Shown here: positions 38,101-53,100 of the stretch, one piece after another | Layout: each line of letters starts with the position of its first letter | How positions within the stretch are numbered: position 1 is the stretch's first letter | Assembly: GCF_905220365.1 (NCBI RefSeq) | Contig: NC_061152.1 | Coordinates: 4,205,001-4,269,000 of the forward strand | Length of the DNA stretch: 64,000 nt | Direction of reading: 5' to 3' | Origin: Vanessa cardui | Lineage: Eukaryota > Arthropoda > Insecta > Lepidoptera > Nymphalidae | The notes under the pieces: generated by a model | The model's database searches: none | What the model saw: the letters and a program-made list of their open reading frames with translations, nothing else | Told to the model about the DNA's origin: nothing | Position numbers and translations under genes: made by a program

Positions 38101-41100
38101 ATGAGAAGACAAGGGATGGGTGATATTTGTAGGATGGGAGAAACTTAGTAGTTCAATACACTTGCTAACTTAAAGTCTGACGTACATTTGACGACCTCCA
38201 TGGTCGAGTAGTGTGTACGCCGTTTTTCATGGGTACGCCGGGTTCGATTCCCGGCCGAGTCAATGTAGATTACCATTAGTTTTCTATGTTGTCTTGGGTC
38301 TGGGTGTATGTGGTGCCGTCGTTACTTCTGATCTTCCACAACACAAGTGCTTCATCTACTTACATTGGGATCAGAGTGATGTATGTGATGTTGTCTCATT
38401 TAAATAAAACTATTTATAACGGATGAATCGCGTATATTAATTATTTTTAAACATCCCGACGTTTCGAGCACTTTGCAGTGTTCGTGGTCACGGGCAGACC
38501 ACGAACACTGCGTTATAAATAGTTTTATTTAAATGTGTAATCATCGCGAAAATTTAAGACAACATTATGTTGTCTCATATTTATTTATTTATAAAGATGT
38601 ACTAGCCGTCTTCGCTGCTACTTACCTAGGGGTAGAGTCATATACCCAGAAAATATATATAAAATAATTATTGAATAGTCTCGAATCACTATGTAATATC
38701 ACGTGATTAACACTTGCAGAGATGGAGGAGGAGTCTGCGAGCGTGTCGAGTGGTGACCAGCTGGTACCAGCGCCCCGTACCGCCGCGCCCCCCTCGCACG
38801 CCGCACCCTCCCCGCAGGCGCCCTCCCTGCGCCCGCACTCCCCCGCGGGGACCCTCGCCGAGCCGCCCGGTAACTTTTTTTTTTATGGTATAGGTTGGCG
38901 GACGAGCATATGGGCCACCTGATGGTAAGTGGTCACCATCACCCATAGACAATGACGCTGTGAGAAATATTAACTATTCCTTACATCGTCACTGCGCCAC
39001 TAACCTTGGGAACTAAGATGTTATGTCCCTTGTGCCTGTAGTTACACTGGCTCACTCACCCTTCAGACCGGAACACAACAATACTGACTACTGTTATTTG
39101 GCGGTAGAATAACCGATGAGTGGGTGGTACCTACCCAGACGGGCTCGCACAAAGCCCTACCACCAAGTAAAAACTTACCACTTCACCGGCATTGTTCGCA
39201 GTTCACATTGCTTTTTGACTACAACTGTGTACAAGGTTGACTTGTATAAAATCTTGAATGTTTCTTACATTTTAATTAGTCGAGGAGGTAGTAAGATGTT
39301 ATGTCCTTTGTGCCCGTAGTCACATTGAATCTTTCTAACTTAACTTAATATTCTGTTCTTTTTTGTTATGCTATTGGTTATAATATATGGGTCACATGAC
39401 GGTAAGTGGACACCACCATCCCATAGACAATGGCACTGTAAGAAATATTAACCATCGCAAATACGCCATCTACTCAGGGAACTAAGTTATTATGGCCCTT
39501 GTGTCTGTACACTAGTTACTCACCCTTCAAATCGGAACACAACAATACCGAATACTGCTGTTTGGCGGTAGAATATCTGATGAGTGGTACCTACTCAGAC
39601 GGGCTTGCACAAAGCCCTACCACCAAGTAATTTCAGTGAAAACATAAAATGTTAAAATGTACAAAATTACAATTTAAAAAAAAAGAAACTCAATTTAATA
39701 ATATTAAGCATTGCTGCTGAGATGGCCCATTGGTTAGAACGCGTGTATCTTAACTGATAATTTCCGGTTCAAACCCAGGCAAGCACCACTATATATATGT
39801 GCTTAATTTGTATTTATAATTCATCTCGTGCTCGGCGCTGAAGGAAAACATCGTGAGGATGTGTCTAATTTCATCGAAATTCTACCACATGTGCATTCCA
39901 CCAACCAGCATTGGAACAGCGTGGTGGAATATGTTCCAAACCCTCTCTTTAATGGAAGAGGAGGCCTTAGCCCAGCAGTGGGTAATTTACAGGCTACTTT
40001 ACTTAAGCATTGCTGCTTGTTCTTATAATTATTGTTTTTAATTTTCAGAAGTAATAATGCGTCCTCTGATCGTGCGTCCGCACACCATAGTGCTGAATTA
40101 TCACAGAAAAGTACCGCCCTTCAAACATACAATCGCCGGTGAGTTGCCCCAATAATATTCATAATTATGTGTGCCCGCCTAGTGCGTACCTTATACGCGT
40201 TTGAATTTAACAAAAAAATATTATTGTAGCCTAAGATACTCCGTATTATGTCAGTTATCTGCCAGTGAAAGTCCCGTCAAAATCGGTCCAGCCGTTACAG
40301 AGATTAGCCGGAACAAACAGACAGACAGACAAAAATTGTAAAAAATATTACATTGGTATATGCACTGTGTATACATACATATGCATTCAGCGAATAGGGC
40401 TATTTTAATATTACAAACAGACAATTTTATTATATGTATAGGTATAGCTGTGAAAGTAACTCTGTATGTGGCTCTTTCAAACCGCTGAATCGTGTTTGAT
40501 GAAGTTTGGTTAGAAGCAAATTTGAACTCCAAGATACATATGCTACTTTTTTTGCCTTACATTTAGATACATTTAACTGAAATTTGCTTCGATAGAATGT
40601 AAACTACCCAATAAAAACGGTGACATGTGATTGGTCGCTCTTACAAGACCGGCCAATCAGGAAGAGCTTCGGGGACTATAATCTTACAGTTTAACTTCGA
40701 TAGATAGCAATACAGCGAATAATAATGCGTTAAATTGCAAACATATTTCACGGTTCACAAAATTACGACAGATTACAATCTGTCTCGTCAGATTGTAGTC
40801 TAACGAATTTTGTTATCCTACGGTGACATATATATCTCTATAATTATATTCATATATTATAATGTAACTATTTTCTGCAAGCAGGGCGCCTGGATGCGGC
40901 GTGTATAGCGGACATGTCGGTGTGCCGCGCTAGACACAGTCGCATCGGTTTCGGTCCAGCCGGCACGCTCAGCTTCGTCACCACATACGACGCCATTAAC
41001 GATCTACCCAAGAGTAAGTTATAGATTATATTATGATTAAATCGGAGCTTTGTCCTTCTGCAGGACTCGAATTAGGCTTTCATTTGACACCCATATCACG

Positions 41101-44100
41101 GAGGTGGATTTCAAAGAGTTAGTCCGCCATATTGGATTTCTTTACATACAGAGTTAATAGGCTATTTGACAATGCGAAAAATAAATTGTGAATTATTGTA
41201 ATCAGTGTATATTATGAGTTTAAAAATGGTTGTTTACTAACGAAAGTTGAAAATAATACTTAATTTATTCATAAATCCATAAATAAAAAAAAATTTTCAA
41301 ACGTTTGTCACGTGACACAAAACGCTCCTGATTGGCCGGGCCTATGATGAAGTCACTTTCTTGTAAACTTTGCTTTTCTACTATATGTAACACATTAAAA
41401 TACAGGAAAGTGACGTCACCGACCCCACTGCAGCGCCATATTGTCCAAGTAGCGTTTTTGCGCGCTATTTAAATATGGAATTTTAAATATGATATTTTTC
41501 TCCAAATATGTACTAGAAATAAAAAAAATCAACTTTTACTGGGTTCCTTAACTTCTACTTAATAATATAAAATGGATTTTAAAAACCAGTCAAATAGCCT
41601 ATTACAGGTAAAGCTAATAAAAGCAATAAATGTAGAAACTTGCGACTCAAAGTGGTAAAGATGTCGAGTTTCTTACCGGTTTTTCTTAGTAGAATCTACT
41701 TCCGTTGTTGATGTATAAATGATAATGTTGATCTTTCCTTACAGCGGCCGACCTCAGTACGCTGGGTACGTACGTGTCGGGACGCGGGGAGGACGATTGG
41801 AGCGAGTCCGTCGTCGCGAGAATGGCAGTCGGGCGGTCACACTCCAACTCCACACTAGTACGAATTTATTTTTTGTTACGAATATATATTTCTGTAATAT
41901 GCGTATTTAATAAGTGTTTCGATATGACTCAGTGTTTAGTAAGCGTGCATCTTAACCAATGATTACGGGTTCACACCCACGCAAGCACAAGTGAGATTTC
42001 ATTTGCTTAATTTGTCTGTAATTCGGCGGTGAAGGAAAACGTCGTGAGGAAACCTACATGTGAATAATTTCAACGAAATTCTACCGCTTCAATCCTACAC
42101 CTCAAACGGAGAGGAGGCCTTAGCTCAGTAGTGGGAAATTTACAGGCTGTTGTTGTTAATTTATACATATAATAAAATTGGAGTGCCTGTTTGTAATATT
42201 AAAATAGCCCTTTTTCACTCAATGCATATGTTACATATGTTAATACGGTACATATACCAAAATATTTTTTTTACCATTTTTGTCGGTCTGTCTGTCTATT
42301 GTTCCGGCTAATCTCTGGAAAGGTTGGACCGATTTTGACGGGACTTTAGCAGATAACTGATATAATAAGGAGTAACTTAGGCTACAATAATGTTTTTTGT
42401 TAAATTGAAACGCGTACAGCACGACACAACTTAGATGTCGCATCGGCAAAATTCGTAAAACCGATCACATCCGAATTGAGTACGCCATTCCAAATTATCA
42501 ATATTTATTTCTCATGCGAATATGATCTTTGCACAAACGTAATAACTTGTAATATTATATGACCTAATGTATTCGTCAATTCGACGCGTCGATTTATATG
42601 CACTTGCTTTCTCTGACGTGTGAATCTATAGCGACGAATAGCGTCGAACGGCGCGATAGGGAGCTATTTCTATTGGTTGTGTAAATCGGCAGTAATCGGG
42701 TTTATTTTCATTCCATTGCATTTTCCAATGCTACATCTAATTTGTGTCGTACTGTGTGTATATATGGTACATATACGAAAATATTATTTTTTACAATTTT
42801 TGTCGGTCTGTCAGTCCGTTTGTTCCGGCTTATATCTGGAACGGCTGGACCGATTTTGATGGGACTATAGCAGATAACTGATTAACTTGGGCTAAATTAA
42901 AATATTTTTTTGTTAAATTGAAACGAGTACAAGGTCCCGGGCACAGCTAGTGATGAATGAAAACGTAACAGTGATGCACACCCATTGTTCCTTTCAGGAC
43001 GTACTGGTCCGTCAGTTGGGCAGTCTCCTGCAGTTCTCGTCGTTCGTGGAGGCGCCCGACTCGTGCCCGCGCCTCGTCGTGCAGAGCGAGCCCTCACAGC
43101 GCCGGCGCCTCCTGCGACGTCTACTGCGGGACGCCGCTGACGCAGCCGCAGCCCCGGCCTCCGCCCCCCCTGCCGCCTCTACGGTCAGTTCCCTACACCA
43201 TCTCAAACTCAAACTAAAACTCAAACTCATACGGTCAGTACACCATCACAAACTCAAACTCAAATTCCTTTATTCAATATAGAAGCATCAAACTTACTTA
43301 TTGATTGTCAAATAAACACTACCACCGGTTCGGAAATAAACACCCTGACCTGAGAATAACCGGCGAAAGAAACTCAGCGGGTCATCTCATCAAAGCTTAC
43401 AACAACAGCCTGTATATTCCCACTGCCGGGCTAAAGGCCTCAGATCCCTTTGAGGAGAAGGTTTGGAACATATTCCACCACGCTGTTCCAATGCGGGTTG
43501 GTGGAATGCACATGTGGCAGAATTTCGATGAAATTAGACACATACAGGTTTCCTCACGATGTTTTCCTTCACCGCTGAGCGCGAGATGAATTATAAAGAC
43601 AAATTAAGCACATGAATCAGCGGTGCTTGCCTGGGTTTGAACCCGCAATCATCGGTTAAGATGCACGCGTTCTAACCACTGGGCGATCTCTGCTCTACCA
43701 TCAAAGCTTAAGATATCCTAATATAGATAAAGCTTAAAATCGATTGAGAACCTACTATCATAAAAATAAGTTAATGTATATATTTTTCTTCCTACAGTAC
43801 GGCATGTCGAACGAGTACTGCCTGCAAGTTTGGAAGCTGTGTGACGCGCTCTGGGGAGACGATTTGGACAATGATGGTTAGTTTTTTTTTAAACCTTGAT
43901 ACAGAAAAGGGTACTATGCGACGGACTCGTATATATGTATGTGTATATGTATGCCGACCCGTAGACGATCTATAGAGGTTTAGCCAACCTCAGGTAGGAC
44001 GTAGTTTTTTATGGTATAGGTTGGCGGACGAGCGTATGGGCCATCTGATCATCACCCATAGACAATGACGCTGTAAGAAATATTAACTATAATACACCAA

Positions 44101-47100
44101 CCTTGGGAACTAAGATGTTATGTCCCTTGTGCCTGTAGTTACACTGACTCACCCTTCAAACCGCAACAATACTGAGTACTGTTATTTGGCGGTAGAATAA
44201 CTGGTGAGTGGGTGGTACCTACCCAGACGGGCTTGCACAAAGCCCTACCACCAAGTAATACATATAGTTTAGATTTTCTTATGCCATCGGTACCCCCGCA
44301 ATCCCTCTACACGTTTGCGTTTAGAAAAAAAAACAACATCTGCAAGGCGTTGCTTAACTGCTTTATTTCATCCAAATATCTTTCAGAAGAGATCAGATCG
44401 GTTTTTCGAACACAAGTAGATTATTAACAAATTGTCATTTAAATAATAATAGGCTATTTGACAATGCGAAAAATAAATTGTGAATTATTGTAATCAGTGT
44501 ATATTATGAGTTTAAAAATGGTTATTTACTAACGAAACTTGAAATTATACTTAATTTATTTAAAAATCAATAAATAAAAATGCATTTTTTCATACGTTTG
44601 TCACGTGACACAAAACGCTCCTGATTGGCCGGGCTTATGATGAAGTCACTTTCTTGTAAACCTTGCTTTTCTACTATATGTAACACAGATTAAAAATACA
44701 GCAAAGTGACGTCACCGACCCCATTGTAGTGCCAATATTGTCCAAGTAGCGTTTTCGCGCGCTATTTAAATATGGAATTTTTAATATAATATTTTTCGGC
44801 AAATATGTGCTAGAAATAAAAAAAATCGACCTATACTATGTTCCTTAACTTCTACTAAATAATATAAAATGGATTTTAAAAACCAGTCGAATAGCCTATT
44901 GATTTTCATTTCAGGTGTGCCCGGTATGGACGAGAAGTCTATAGTGAATCGTCACAAGCGTTTGCTTGATTGGTTGAAGGAGGCCGTCTCGGATATAACA
45001 GACAAGGAGCTCGCAGAAACGACGCCAGGGGAACCGGAGGATGGTGAGCCAAGAGATTATTTTTTTAATTTTTTAATATGAGACAACATCACATACATTA
45101 CTCTGATCCAAATGTAAGTACCTGAAGCACTTGTGTTATGGAAATCAGAAGTAACGATACCACAAACACCCAGACCCAAGACAACATAGAAAACTAATCT
45201 ACATGGACTCGGCCGGGAATCGAACCCGGGACCTCAGAGTGGCGTACCGATGAAAACCGGTGTACACACCACTCGACCATGGAGGTCGTCAAAAGATTAT
45301 TTTATGATATCATTGGTTGACGCTTGTAGGTGCCAAAGTATTAACCAAGCCACCTGATGTTAAAGTCACCATCGCCCATAGACAATGGCGTTGTAAGAAA
45401 CATTAATCATTCCTTACATCACCAATTATAATCTGTATTAGTATTATAAATGTGAAAGTAACTCTGTCTGTTCACGACCAAACTGCTGAACTTAATTTGA
45501 TGAAATTTGGTATGAAGCAAACTTAAACTCCGAGGAAGGACATTTGCTACTTTTTTTGAAACATGACAACCAACACCGTAAAACGCAAGCGAAGCGGCGG
45601 GCGACTGCTTGTTGGTATATTATTATAGAACATAAGATGCTATGTGATTGTCGGCTGTAGTTACACTGGCTCACTCACCTGTCAAACCGGAACACTTACA
45701 CTACTTACAATACTTACCCAAACAGATCTGCATAAAGCCCTACCAAGTATATATGTATTGTTCCATATATATTTTGAATGAAACCCATATATATTTTGTG
45801 TCTTTTTTTAATTTTTAAAAAAAAACGACTTACTCATTGCATATGTGTACACCCGGTCCATATACCGAAACAGCGTGTTTTTACAATTTTCGTCTGTCTG
45901 TTTGTTTCGACTTCTTTGGACCGATCTTGACGAGATTTTCAAGGTACATGGTTGATATAATACGAAGTAATTTAGGCTAGAACAATAACTTTTTCCCTTT
46001 CCTTCTATTTAATATACCAGGCCAGCTATTTTTACGATTTTCAAGGTCGAATTATTTTAATGTGTGTGTGTGTGTCCGCAGAGAGTGACGGGCACAGCGC
46101 CCACGTGTGGGCTCTGGTGGCGGGCGGGCGCCTGCGCGAGGCGTGCGCGCTCAGCCGCCAGCACGGCGACCTGGCGCTCGCAGCGCTGCTGGCACAGCAC
46201 GGTCAGTCTGCGAGCCCTAACTTGCCTTTATACATTCCAGCATACTATGTGACTATGCGAAAAATAAAGTGTCATATATTGTAAAAGAGCCCTAACTTCC
46301 CTAATACATTCCAATAGACTATGTGACAGTACGAAAAATAAAGTGTCAAATATTGTAAAAAAAAAGTAAAGTAACAAATTGTAAATTTCCCACTGCTGGG
46401 CTAATGGCCTCCTCTCCCATTAAGGAGATGGTTTGGAATATATTTCACCACGCTGTTCCAATGCGGGTTGGTGGAATGCAAATGTGGCAGATTTTCGATG
46501 AAATTAGACACATGCAGGTTTCCTCACGATGTTTTCCTTCACCGCCGAGAATGAGATGAATTATGATTTGTTAATTATTGTAATAAATATATATTAAGAG
46601 TTTAAAAATGGTTATTTATTAACAAAAGTTGAAAATAATACTTGATTTATCCAGAAATCCATTAATAAAAATGATTTTTTTATAAGTTCTTGGTTGGCAT
46701 ACGAGTCAACTGATGCTAAGTGGTCACCATCAAAATACCGCATCAAAATCCGTTGCCGTAATTTTAAAAATCTAACCATACATAGGGAAAGACAGCGGTA
46801 AGCGACTTTTTTTTCATACTATGTATTGATACACAATTGGAATGCCGTCAGTCTTTAAAAGTATGAAACTGCTGAGAATATAACTGCTCCATATATGGTA
46901 TAAGTTTTATGTATATTGGTTTAATAGTTTTTTCCAACCCGACAACACACAAAAACCTCTGATAATTGATTTTTGATTATTGCAAACAACAAACAAACAA
47001 CAAAAACAGCCTGTAAATTTCCCACCGCCGGGCTAAGGCCTCCTCTCCCTTTGAGAAGGTTTGCAACATGCACATGCAGGTTTCCTCACGATGTTTTTTT

Positions 47101-50100
47101 TTAGCACGACATTAATTATAAACTTAATTTTTTTTTTTTAATTTGAGTGATTAAATACAAGTCGAGATGGCCCAGTGGTTAGATCGCGTCAGACATCTTA
47201 ACCGATGATTGCGAGTTCAAGTCTAGGAAGGCACCGCTGATTCATGTGCTTAATTTATCTTTATAATCCATCTCGTGCTCAGCGGTGAAGGAAAACATCG
47301 TGGGGAAACCTGCATGTGACAAATTTCATAGAAATTCTGCCACATGTGTATTCCACCAACCCGCATTGGAACTGCGTGGTGGAATACGTTCCAAACCTTC
47401 TCCTCAAACGGAGAGGAGGCCTTTAGCCCAGCAGTGGGAATTCACAGGCTGTTGTTGTGTTGTGAAATACAAGTCTGACCGTCATTTGCAGACGACCCGG
47501 CCTTCAAGTCGCTGGTAGCGCGGCAGCTGCGCGTGTGGCAGCAGTGCGGGGCGGAGGCGCTGGTGTCCGGCAGCCGGCTGGCCACGCTGCACGCGCTGGC
47601 AGGGCTTCGCCCCGAGCGCCACCTGCGGCGCCTCGACTGGCTGAGGGCCTTCGCGGTCACAGCGCGGTGAGGCGATTTATAAAATTAAAATAGCCCATTT
47701 TTACTCAATGCACGTGTATAGTACGACACAAATTAGATGTAGCATCGGAAAATGCAATGAAATGAAAATAAAACCGATTACTGCCGATTCACACAACCAA
47801 CAGAAATAGCTCCCTATCGCGTCATTCGACGCTATTCGTCGCTATAGATCACGCGTCAGAGAAAACAAGTGCATGTAAATCGACGCGTCAAATTGACAAA
47901 TATATTAGGTCATATGATATTACATATGACCTAATATATTTGTACATTTTAACAGAGTAGGAATACTTACTGTTGCGTCGCAATATATTTACAACAATAT
48001 CATGTATATTCACAGTAACATTGATCACTTTGATAAAATCAGTGATAATCATTGTATATGCACTAGAAGTAAGGATAAACTTATAACGCCAAGTTTCCGA
48101 CTCCGCAAAGTCAATGGATCCTTCTTGGGGCAAGGTATCCGTTTCTATAATAAAATTCCGCAGAAATTTTTAACTTTGCCGTTTAGTAAATTCAAATCGT
48201 TTGTTAAAAATACATTGGTAGAAAAAGCATACTATTCGATACAAGATTTTGTAGATGATAAAAAAGCGTGGAGTTAATACCTGTTGACTTCCAAGCAGGA
48301 TACATTAATTGAAATAATTGTATTTAATTAACATGACGCTGTATTTTTTAAATGTTAAAAAAGAGTAACTACTGAGTTTCTTGGCGGTTCTTCTCGGTAG
48401 AATCTACTTTCCGAACCGGTGGTAGCTTCACTTAATTGTAAAATGACGATTCAAAGGTGCTTATAAAAGCCTACTTGAATAAAGTTTATTTTGATTTTGA
48501 TTTTGATTTTACAAGTTATTACGTTTGTATAAAGATCATATTCGCATGAGAAATAAATATTGATAATTTGGGATGGCGTACTCAATTCGGATGTGATCGG
48601 TTTTTACGAATTTTGCCGATGCGACCTCTAAGTTGTGTCGTACTATACGTATACACGGTACATATATAAAATAACATTTTTTACAATTTTTGTCTGTCTG
48701 TTTGTTCCGGCTAATCTCTGGAACGGCTGGATCGATTTTGAAGGGGCATTCACTGGCAGATAGCTGATGTAATAAGGAGTAACTTAGGCAGTAATTTTTT
48801 TTGTTAGATTAAAACGCGTACAAGGTCGCGGGCACAGCTAGTTTTAAAATAAAAGCATTCCGTTTCATCTTTGTTGAAAAAAAAATATGCTGAGTATTTT
48901 TTTTTAATATTGATTTTAAATGAAGTTATTAAAATTCCCGTCTGAATTAAAATATCAACATTTTTTTTAATAAAATGGGAAAACGTTTACTATAGAAAGA
49001 GACAGGGATAGGTCTCTTGGAAGGCGTTTTATTCTTGAAATAAAACTAGCTATAACGGATTTGAATCGCGTATATTAATTATTTTTAACATCCTGACGTT
49101 TCGAGCATTTTACAGCGTTCGTGGTCACGGGTAGACTTGCGTCGGGACTAGCGTCGGGATGTTAAAAATAATTAATACACGCGATTCAAATCCGTTATAG
49201 CTAGTTTCAATTTCAATGTGTAATCGCGAAAATCTAAGACAACATTACGTTTTATTCTTTTTCGATTTCTGTCAGTTCATTCTACTCCAATACGCGTAAA
49301 AGGACTTGGTTCCGAAATACTGAAATGAATCCAATTAATATTGCATTTAATCAAAGACTTATTTGTATTTTATCACGTTCGCAGATACCTCTGCCCTCAA
49401 ATCCCGACGCTGGAGCAAGTGGTCCGCACCTACGAGGGCTACTTCAGTTCGGACCCCGAGGCAGACCTCCACACTCTGCCGGACGATGAGATGGGGATGC
49501 AGTTCCCCTTGCCGCCGTACCAGGACCAGTACAACGTCACCACGTCGGTTGGTGTCGCCAATTATGAAGCTAGTCTATCCCAATCGAATCGCTACATAGT
49601 ATAAAGCAAAGTCGCTTTCTCTGTCCCTATGTCCCTTTGTAAGCTTAAATCTTTAAAACTATTCAACTTATTTTGGTCGGTTTTTTTAAGAGATAGAGTG
49701 ATTCGAGAGGAAGGTTTTTGTATATAATACACTGACAGTATAGTCAGGAAACATTGATAATTTTATAGGTTTCGAATGTGATGTAAATAAACAAATTCTG
49801 TAGTATATTTAGTATCAGAATTGAACCCGTTCGAAGCGGGGGCGGGTTGCTAGTAATCTATAAAGATAAACAAGCCCCAGATAAACGTATCCAGTGCGTG
49901 CATACAGCTGTATTGTGTACTAGTAACAGATATGACTAATAAATCTATTTATAATACAGAACTATTATTACATATTTATATCGATATAATCAACATATGT
50001 ACGGCCTATAAAGTAAAGTAATGTAGAGCATTATACTTTCATTCGACATCCAAAGTCCGAAACGACATGTTTTTTATGAATCGTCGCGTCTAATTGACAT

Positions 50101-53100
50101 CAATTCTCTGCCATATGTTTATTTGTCTTGTGACCTGTCGCCATGTTTATCGATTGCGTGCGCGTGCGCAGGGCGGAAACTATTTGGCTTGTGTCCTCTC
50201 GTCATTGGAATCGAGTGTGTGTGTAAGCGTGTGCGCATGCGCAGGGCGGAAACGCGCGGCGCGTACTGGACGTGCGCTACGAGCTGCTGCGTGCGCGCGC
50301 ACTGCACGCGACGCCCGCACTCGCGCCCGCCACGTGCTCGCCCGACCCCTTCGACTGCGCGCTCAGGTACGCCGCTGCACACGTGTGGCGACCAATCTCC
50401 GCCCCCGCTATTGGGGGGGGGGGAGTGTTTCAGATGTTCTTTAATTTTAAATTAACGCTGTGTTGATAACTCGCTATTGTATGTGTATGTGGACTAGTCT
50501 CCGCCCCCGTTGTGGGGGGGGGAGAGTGTTTCAGATGTTCTTGCACTCAAATATAAATAAATATGAGACAACATCACATACATTACTCTGATCCCAATAT
50601 AAGTAGCTGAAGCACTTGTGTTATGGAAGATCAGAAGTAACGACGGTACTAACACCGAGACAAAAGACAACATAGAATACTAATGGTAATCTACATCGAC
50701 TCGGCCGGACGAACCCGGGACCTCGGAGTGGCGTACCGATGAAAACCGGTGTACACACCACTCGACCATGGAGGTCGTCAAATGATGAATGAAACGATAG
50801 GTTCAACGTATATACGTTCGCGTTCCAGCTTCCCGCTGGCGTCGTGGCTGGGAGTGGGCAACTCGTGCGTGGTGGGCGCCGCCGAGCAACTGGAGGCGAG
50901 CGGCAACTGGCACCTCGCTCTGCAGGCGCTCGCCTACCACCCGGACGATAGGGCGTGAGTTACTGGGAAACTACTTATAGTACGACACAACTTAAGATGT
51001 CGCATCGGTAAAATTCGTAAAACCGATCTCATCCGAATTGAGTACGCTATCTTGAATTATCAATATTTATTTCTCATGTGAATATGATCTTTGCACAAAC
51101 GTAATAACTTGTAATATCATATGACCTAATATATTCGTCAATTTGGCGCGTCGATTTACACACACTTGCCTTTTCTGACGCGTGAATCTATAGCGACGAA
51201 TAGCGTCGAATGGCGCGATAGGGAGCTGTTTCTGTTGGTTGTGTAAATCGGCAGTAATCGGTTTTATTTTCATTCCATTGCATTTTCCGATGCTACATCT
51301 AATTTGTGTCTTACTATACCACCCACTCATCAGATATTCTACCCTTATAGAACAGTACCTGGTATAGTTGTTTTCCGGTTTGAAGGGTGAGTCAGTGTAA
51401 CTACAGGCACAAGGGACGTAACACGATGAAAAGAATGGTTAATGTTTCTTACAGCGTCATTGTCTATGGGTGATGGTGACCACTTACCATCAGATGACTC
51501 AAATGCTCGTCCGCCAAGCAATAGCATAAAGAAATGTTTTTTTTTTTCCATTTCCAGTCGCAGCCACCTCATCCGCCAGGTGCTCTCTCGTCACGCACCA
51601 TCTCAAGTTGAAACGCCGGAGATGAAGGAACGCTTCGAGCTGATCAAGAAGCTGAGGATCCCGGAGAAGTGGGTGCTGATCGCCCAGGCCAATAGAGCTA
51701 AGTACGAGGTACGTCACTTCGTTATATAGTTCCTTGGACATGTTTAAGGACACCACTTGACCCACATTTTGAGATATACAATATAAAACATAGTCGCTTC
51801 CCGCTGTCTGTCCCTATGTACGCTAAGATATTTAATATGCATATGATTTTGATGCGGTTTCTTTTCAATAGTGTGATTCGAGATGATTTTCCATAACACA
51901 AGTGCTTTAGCTACTTACATTGGGATCAGAGTAATGTATGTGATGTTGTCTCATATTTATTCGTTTATTTATTAATATCAACGACAACGGACAGTGGTGA
52001 TGACTGGCTAGTCTGTCTGCCTATAGGACAAAAATGACGAATAGTTTTCCTTGAAGTTATTTCTGGGACGAGGGACTCCAACAGTCTGTTCAGTGGAGAA
52101 TGATTTTCAACATTATTCCAATTTAAGTTAAGGTCGTTATCATTATCATATTTATAGATCTGAGATTGCCAAGTAATTAGAACGCGTGCATCTTAACCGA
52201 TGAATTAGCGTACCAACCCAGGCAAGCCAACTACATATATGTGCTTAATTTCTGTTTATAATTCATCTCGTGCTCAGCGGTGAAGGAAAGCATCGTGAGG
52301 AAATCTGCACGTGTCTAATTTCGTAGAAATTCTGCCACATTTGTATTCCACCAACCCGCATTGGAACAGCGTGGTGGAATATGTTCCAAGCCCTCTCCTC
52401 AAACCGAGTGGAGGCTGCTATTGTTGTTATTATCATTGATTGAATATTCTACTTCTCGTTTCCAGCACAAGCCGGCTTTGGAAGTGGAGTACCTGGTTGG
52501 CGCTGAGCAGTGGAACGCGGCACACCGAGTGCTCCTCAAGGAACTGCTACCCGACGCGGTGCTGGCCGGTCAGTGTTGTGCTCGATGCGCCACAGCTTTA
52601 CGGGTTTCATTTGTTAATTTTAGATGATAAAAAAGCGTGGAGTTAATACCTGTTGACTTCCAAGCAGGATACATTAATTTACATAATTGTATTTAATTAA
52701 CATGACGTTGTATTTTTGATATGTTGAAAAAAGAGTAACTACTGAGTTTCTTACCGGTTCTTCTCGGTAGAATCTACTTTCCGAACCGGTGGTAGCTTCA
52801 CTTAATTGTAAAATGACGATTCAAAAGTGCTTATAAAAGCCTACTTGAGTAAAGTTTATTTTGATTTTTGAAATGATTTTGTGAACAGTGGGTGAGATGT
52901 GTCAGATGATATTCCACCGATTATCATTGGAGACTTTCTTGGACTTTACCACTTATCAGTAATTCTACCACCAAACAACAGTACTCGGTATTGTTGTGTT
53001 CCGGTTTGAAGTGTGAGTCAGTGTAACTACAGGCACAAGGGACGTAGCATCTTAGTTCCCAAGGTTGGTGGCGCATTGATGATGTAAGAAATGGTTGATA

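Noticed and set aside
43012..43230. Antisense Arg/Ala-rich frame over exon 34
   Set aside because: Shadow of a GC-rich coding exon. Similar shadows occur opposite exons 40, 45 and 46.
50172..50244. Upstream acceptor for exon 40 as the true exon start
   Set aside because: It adds 73 nt and shifts the frame, leading to a stop at the end of exon 41. The downstream acceptor restores the conserved Nup96 reading.
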